64,000 nucleotides of DNA from Liolophura sinensis (lineage: Eukaryota; Mollusca; Polyplacophora; Chitonida; Chitonidae), in NCBI RefSeq assembly GCF_032854445.1, contig NC_088302.1:40736191-40800190 (forward strand). Reading direction: 5' to 3'. Under the pieces are notes generated by a model. That model was not told where the DNA came from and searched no databases. It saw nothing but the letters and a program-made list of their open reading frames with translations. The position numbers and the translations under genes were made by a program. Position 1 is the stretch's first letter. The number at the start of each line of letters is the position of its first letter. Shown here one piece after another: positions 59,826-64,000 of the stretch.

Positions 59826-62800
59826 CTGAAATACAACAGGCACAAAATTTGTTTAGATATGATGTTTTCAGTAATCACAAGGCTTCACCCACATCACATT
59901 GTTATTGCTGCTAATACCAGAGTGCTAATGCAGCTACATTAGCATGTTACTACAGATTTTTGCAGCCGTATCAGCATGCTACAGCAGAATACTGTAGCCT
60001 TGTTAACATGCTACTGCGTATTTTAGCAGCTTTACTGGCATTTTACCTCAGATTTTTGCAGCCATATGAGTTAAGACACTTGATAAATATAAGCCCTGAA
60101 AACCTGGCCAACATCCACGAAACCAGACCAAATATCATGCATTTGACATACTTCCAATGCACACAATTCTTACCTTCGACATAGAGTTCCAGTTCACAGA
60201 AGGCAGTGCCTCTTCTGACATGGGCCTTACACCTGCTGGGGGCATTCTGGGGAACCGGAGGGGTGAGCAGCTCCAGGGCCTGACAACATACATAGGTATT
60301 AACTCTCACAAACTCTTGCATACATCAATCTAACAGCCATCAGTTCAGTTACACACACAATATTATACATTATTTATTCATTTTTTTCCTTTGCTCCTTG
60401 TATACCTAAATGTTTTATAAGGTAAGTTGATATTGTAGAGGATCATAATACTGGATCATAACATGTGTAATTCTGTAACGCCTAGACTGTGCATTGTAAC
60501 TCAGTACATGTAGCTCGGCCACTAAAACTATGATATACCAAAATGAGTTAGTACTGGCTGAACAATCTGGATTGCTTCAAATCATACCACTAGCCCTTGA
60601 CCAGCGATGTTACGATATTTAACACGGCATGGTTTCCTCTTGGGCTCTGCCCAGTTTATCCATCGATGATTGTGCACTCTCATATACAAGTACTTGTGTA
60701 AGTGAACTTTATCGTGTTCATTCTGACACAATAAAACATCAATCAAATACAAGATAATACATTTTTAGGATAAAACGATCTAAAGTACCTTAATAATTGC
60801 AAGTGAGAGATTCAATAGTTACTTACTTGTAAGGATCATTAACAAGTATTTCCACAAATAATACCATATATAAACTTTTCCAGGAAAATTAGCAAACACA
60901 GAATGCTAATTACCGAATACATATACAGTTATAAAACAGCGAACACAAACCTTCGAACAATCCTCAACACACTTGATGAAGTTTCTTAACTTAAGATGAC
61001 ATGCTCCACGGTTAGAAAATAGACTGAGTAAAGTCAAGGAAGAGACAATGTGTACTGATATCATATACAGCTATGCTAATCACACTTGGCGACTGAGTAA
61101 TGAGTACTTTTTCCACTGAAAAGTTAAAACAGTGCAGTCATTTTGGACCAACACTACCTTTCCTCAGGACTGCATAGAAAACTCACTTTATTCGTCATGG
61201 TCATTTTTAACGATGCGTTGCAAAATCATTTTTTTACAAAAACAGACGATAGTTGGATAGATTCCTTGATTATTAGGATAAATGTAATATATACACTCTA
61301 ACTTTGCACACAAGCTTCATAATAATAATGTGAATAAATGTATGTGCCATCATGGCAAAAATCCTTCCAACGGGTTAAAAGGATACGCAGGCATCTTACT
61401 GTCCAATCGGATTGCATGGGAGAAAGCATTAATGGCAGCTTGGTAATCTCCTGATTTGAAAAATGAACTGAAAATAAACACAAAAATATAAATGTTTAAT
61501 TATTAATATATTAAGAAACATCAAGAAAATCCTTTTCAAAAATCACCTTTCATTATTATACTCTACTTTCCTTTATCAAAAAAACATGAACACCACTTAC
61601 CATACTTGCCATTTACAGTTAAACAAACACTGAGGGTAGTTAATTGTCAGTATTTATCACCGAAACACGAACGATACTTGCCATAAACAGTCAGTCAAAT
61701 ACAAGCAGCACTCAATCACACATAACAGGTTTAACCATCAACCAAACATAAAAGGTACTTGCCATTAACTGTCAACCAAACACAAAAGGTACTTGCCATT
61801 AACCATCAACCAAACACAAAAGGTACTTGCCATTAACCGTCAACCAAACACTGGCGGTACTTTCTAGCCATTACCTGTCAATCAGACACAGCAGGTACTT
61901 ACTTGCCCTTGTCTCTCAGCCAGAGAGGGTTTTTCTCCTCTTCTGTCAGATCAACATCCTCCAATTCTATCACCTTCCTGGCTTCTGCCTGCTTTTTTAA
62001 CCACTGTACAAGAAATCAGATGGTATCATTTGTTATCAAATAACAATCTTAATCACGGTCAACTGAGTTTAGGCCAGTGGTTTCCTCAAGGCTGTCTTGC
62101 TCCCTCCCCCCATGAACTTGGTCACCATCACAGAAGTGAAATATTCTTCACTATGATGCACCGCTTAAATAAATGAATACAATCAGTCAAGACTATTCAT
62201 ACAATGTATCAACTGGATACAATGTATACACATATGTACATGTAGTGAGCCATCATATCAGAAACATACTGTACATGCTAATAATTATGACTTGTCACGT
62301 CAATACAGGTAGATCTCCTCAAAAAGAGTTACCGTATTTGAGTTTTGGTCATTTTAAAAACAATGTGTCAAGGAGCGATTGGAAGGTAGGATGAAATCCC
62401 CCAAGAGTTTCAGCACCAAAAGTAACTTTCTGTGAGCTGTATTTCCACTTATAATGCATTTTTTCATCCAAACTGGAAGGGCCAACACTGTGTTCTACAA
62501 AATCTTTTTATTATCAAAAGCTATATACTAACTTTATGAAGACGATTCAGTTTGAAAGGGTGAGTTTGCTCACAATTGTGTTATCAGGTTTCGATGCTCT
62601 GTATAAGGTGAGATCATTTATTAATACATATCTCAAAATGAGACTCTAGAGCAGATGTGTAAATTATTTGTTAGCATCTAGATTCTAACCTCTTCCTCTT
62701 GAGGGGTTTGTGACTCCCTGACTGGGGTAGGGAACACACGCTCTGTAAACTTCACCTCAATCTTCCCCGCACTACGTGTTGGAACACCACGTGCAGTCTC

Positions 62801-63763
62801 ATAAAATATATCTCCTGACTTTGCTACTGAGAAAAGATCAGAGTAACACACATTAAAATAAGTCAGTAACCACAAATGTCATTAATCAGAAAACCTCTCC
62901 TTACTTCCTCAAATATACAACAGAATACACATAAGAAACCTACATATAAGAACCACCTATAAGACAGCAAGAGACACAAAATATGGACTCTTACAAAAAA
63001 TGACTTGCAACACTGAACACATGACACAGTTATCCCCATTTAGTCCCTTTCACTTTTTTCTCTTGTTTTCTCAACAGTACGTTAGAAACTCACTTACTGG
63101 CAATGGAATACCTTACAACAATGACCATATCACGCTGTTAACTGCCTTTAGTCTCTCTCACTTTTTTTCTTCTCTTTATTACTAGTATCTCAAGAACCAA
63201 TGTTTTGACAGTGACAATTTTCAGACAATGATCCTATCCTACAGTAATCCCCCTTTAATCCCCCTCACACACCTTTTTTCTTCTCTTTGTTGACCCTGTT
63301 TTTCTGCTTCTCCTCCTCCATCCTCAATCTGTCATTTTCTTCTTTCTCTGCCAGAAGACGAGCTCTCTCCTGAAATCATTCCATTTTTTGTCACGTACCC
63401 CATATTTGAATAATTTATACAAAAGAAAATTGGAAAATTGATAGTTTCAAAGTTTTAAAATCAGACTGAGAGATTCAGAACATTCATTTACTATTACCAG
63501 ATTGAATTCAGTCAAGTGTCTCTAAAAAATGAGTTGAAGCAAAATCAACTACATTTATACAGTCACAAACCATAAAACCAATTATCTGTTCATACTTTAA
63601 GATCGCAAATCAATTTCTCAATCAAATTTGAGTTACGTAAAAAAAATAATACTTTTTCAGCTTCATCACGCTGCTCCTGTTTCCATCTTTCCAACTCTTC
63701 TGTGGCTTTCCTTCTCTCAGCTTCTTTCAAGTCTTCTATTTTCTGTTTTTCTTCTTGTTCAAG
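59728..63763 (-). CDS. DNAAF4: DNAAF4 (DYX1C1), dynein axonemal assembly factor, partial: last 8 exons
   Basis: This cytoplasmic co-chaperone of HSP70/HSP90 pre-assembles axonemal dynein arms before they enter cilia and flagella. Eight exons join in phase by GT-AG rules to give 267 C-terminal residues. In order: a charged coiled-coil (63653-63763 and 63273-63369); the family signature [19 protein letters not shown] (62690-62826); [10 protein letters not shown]; the start of the first TPR ([11 protein letters not shown]); TPR blocks [29 protein letters not shown] and [19 protein letters not shown]; and the last helix [20 protein letters not shown], ending IIQSS and stop. The ending matches the vertebrate protein, where the final residues are IRNVIQGTELKS. 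The N-terminal CS domain exons lie beyond the right edge. It is on the same strand as PHM but functionally unrelated. Confidence 0.96.
59925..60062. repeat. Degenerate ~35-bp repeats in the last DNAAF4 intron
   Basis: Four or five imperfect units built on AGCATGCTACTGCAGATTTT and TGCAGCC, each about 35 bp. Short and diverged; no coding meaning. Confidence 0.6.
60174..60279 (-). CDS. DNAAF4: DNAAF4 exon: third TPR
   Basis: Encodes [20 protein letters not shown] and [15 protein letters not shown]. The vertebrate counterpart reads [19 protein letters not shown]. Donor TCGAAG|GTAAGA, phase 1. Confidence 0.97.
60625..60752 (+). mobile_element. Degenerate SINE 3' end in a DNAAF4 intron
   Basis: GGTTTCCTCTTGGGCTCTGC and CCCAGTTTATCCATCGATGA, followed by AAAACATCAATCAAATAC, resemble a decayed type 1 SINE. 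The central AATATTCTTGAG block is not recognisable. Confidence 0.5.
60951..61023 (-). CDS. DNAAF4: DNAAF4 exon: second TPR
   Basis: Encodes [20 protein letters not shown] and DCSK, matching LYLNRAACHLKLKN in vertebrates. Donor CGAAG|GTTTGT, phase 0. Confidence 0.95.
61387..61467 (-). CDS. DNAAF4: DNAAF4 exon: first TPR
   Basis: Encodes [20 protein letters not shown] and LDSKMP, a typical TPR helix pair. Acceptor ATTTTCAG, donor CCTGC|GTATCC, phase 2; the donor is weaker than the others. Confidence 0.95.
61610..61890. repeat. 34-bp intronic repeat seeded at a splice donor
   Basis: Three clean and several decayed units of about 34 bp (AACCATCAACCAAACACAAA, then AGGTACTTGCCATT) in the DNAAF4 intron. 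On the gene strand each unit contains GGCAAGTACC, which resembles the true exon end GGGCAAGTAAGTACC at 61895-61910. Confidence 0.75.
61903..62003 (-). CDS. DNAAF4: DNAAF4 exon: WLKKQAEAR and first TPR start
   Basis: Encodes [20 protein letters not shown] and [13 protein letters not shown]. Donor GGCAA|GTAAGT, phase 2. The tandem repeats at 61610-61890 begin directly downstream of this donor. Confidence 0.95.
62080..62180 (+). mobile_element. Degenerate SINE 3' end in a DNAAF4 intron
   Basis: GTGGTTTCCTCAAGGCTGTC, AGAAGTGAAATATTCTTCAC and a TTAAATAAATGAATA tail mark an old 3' fragment of the type 1 SINE on the plus strand. Confidence 0.6.
62690..62826 (-). CDS. DNAAF4: DNAAF4 exon: family signature region
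   Basis: Encodes [19 protein letters not shown], then [20 protein letters not shown] and PQEEEE. The FTxRVFPTxxRESQ motif is specific to DNAAF4. Donor GAGGAAGAG|GTTAGA, phase 0. Confidence 0.96.
63273..63369 (-). CDS. DNAAF4: DNAAF4 exon: coiled-coil part 2
   Basis: Encodes [20 protein letters not shown] and [12 protein letters not shown]. Donor AAAAG|GTGTGT, phase 1. Confidence 0.93.
63653..63763 (-). CDS. DNAAF4: DNAAF4 exon: coiled-coil part 1
   Basis: 37 codons, phase 0 at both ends, starting [18 protein letters not shown] and ending EQRDEAEK. Highly charged helix between the CS and TPR domains. Acceptor TTTTGCAG, donor AAAA|GTATTA. Confidence 0.92.
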
Positions 63764-64000
63764 CTGCAAAATGCACCAAATGAATAATGAATGTGTATCA
63801 AAGTAATTTCTCTAAATAAGCATTATATAGTCTGGTTTTGAGGTTTCAGCATTTGATAATAAAAACCAACATACAACAATATGAGCCATTCTTGTACTTC
63901 TGTCTAATCTGAGTCAAGTTCAATTTTATATCTTTGATTATCCCTTTACACTGGACAAAATCGTTATTCTATTCATAAATAATGTATGTTAATACCATGT
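63764..64000 (-). other. DNAAF4: DNAAF4 intron running to the window edge
   Basis: Sequence upstream of the first visible DNAAF4 exon. No further exon is recognisable before the window ends, so the CS-domain exons and promoter are outside. Confidence 0.7.

Noticed and set aside
60043-60321. 92-codon minus-strand frame as a stand-alone gene
   Set aside because: It is one DNAAF4 exon plus read-through into both introns.
1-64000. CRISPR arrays, bacterial operons, prophage or viral genes
   Set aside because: No such signals. The spliced genes, SINEs and base composition point to an animal nuclear genome, and the tandem arrays have no spacer structure.

Overview
This is a eukaryotic, metazoan window, most probably from a mollusc. 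The coding DNA is split into short exons with GT-AG introns. The non-coding DNA is AT-rich and full of tRNA-derived SINEs whose 3' ends carry a conserved block (...AAGTGAAATATTCTTGAGTACGGCG...AATCAAATAAATA) that I associate with mollusc genomes. Most simple open frames here are chance frames or by-products of repeats.

Two genes are secure, both on the minus strand. The first (coding 44271-52039, 5' leader exon near 54189) is a complete single-domain peptidylglycine alpha-hydroxylating monooxygenase (PHM). Twelve coding exons give 405 residues with a signal peptide and every copper ligand, and there is no lyase (PAL) domain. The second (59728-63763, running off the right edge) is the 3' two-thirds of DNAAF4/DYX1C1, the TPR co-chaperone used to pre-assemble ciliary dynein arms. 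A weaker plus-strand candidate gene starts at 32503. It has a TATA box, a CRE and a good splice donor, and its presumed first intron is filled by a minisatellite.

The left half (about 0.56-20.8 kb, with a detached piece at 27.4-29.9 kb) is a mosaic of at least five partial copies of one long non-coding duplicon, all in the same orientation. Comparing copies shows filled and empty sites for mobile elements: SINEs with clear target-site duplications at 9.7-10.0, 13.8-14.0 and 16.0-16.3 kb; a 155-bp GC-rich MITE with inverted termini at 1.94-2.10 kb; an ATA microsatellite at 11.4 kb; a 28-bp minisatellite at 10.0-10.5 kb; and an ~0.9-kb foldback element at 28.5-29.4 kb that itself contains a SINE. 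A second, unrelated segmental duplication links 22.8-25.6 kb with 33.8-37.9 kb.

Two minisatellites, both with a 59-bp period but unrelated in sequence, lie at 32.66-33.93 and 56.40-58.03 kb. A perfect 37-bp inverted repeat with a 6-bp loop lies at 58704-58783. Long stretches at 20.8-22.6, 25.6-27.4, 30.3-32.4, 37.9-44.2, 54.3-55.4 and 58.0-59.7 kb hold no gene I can defend.
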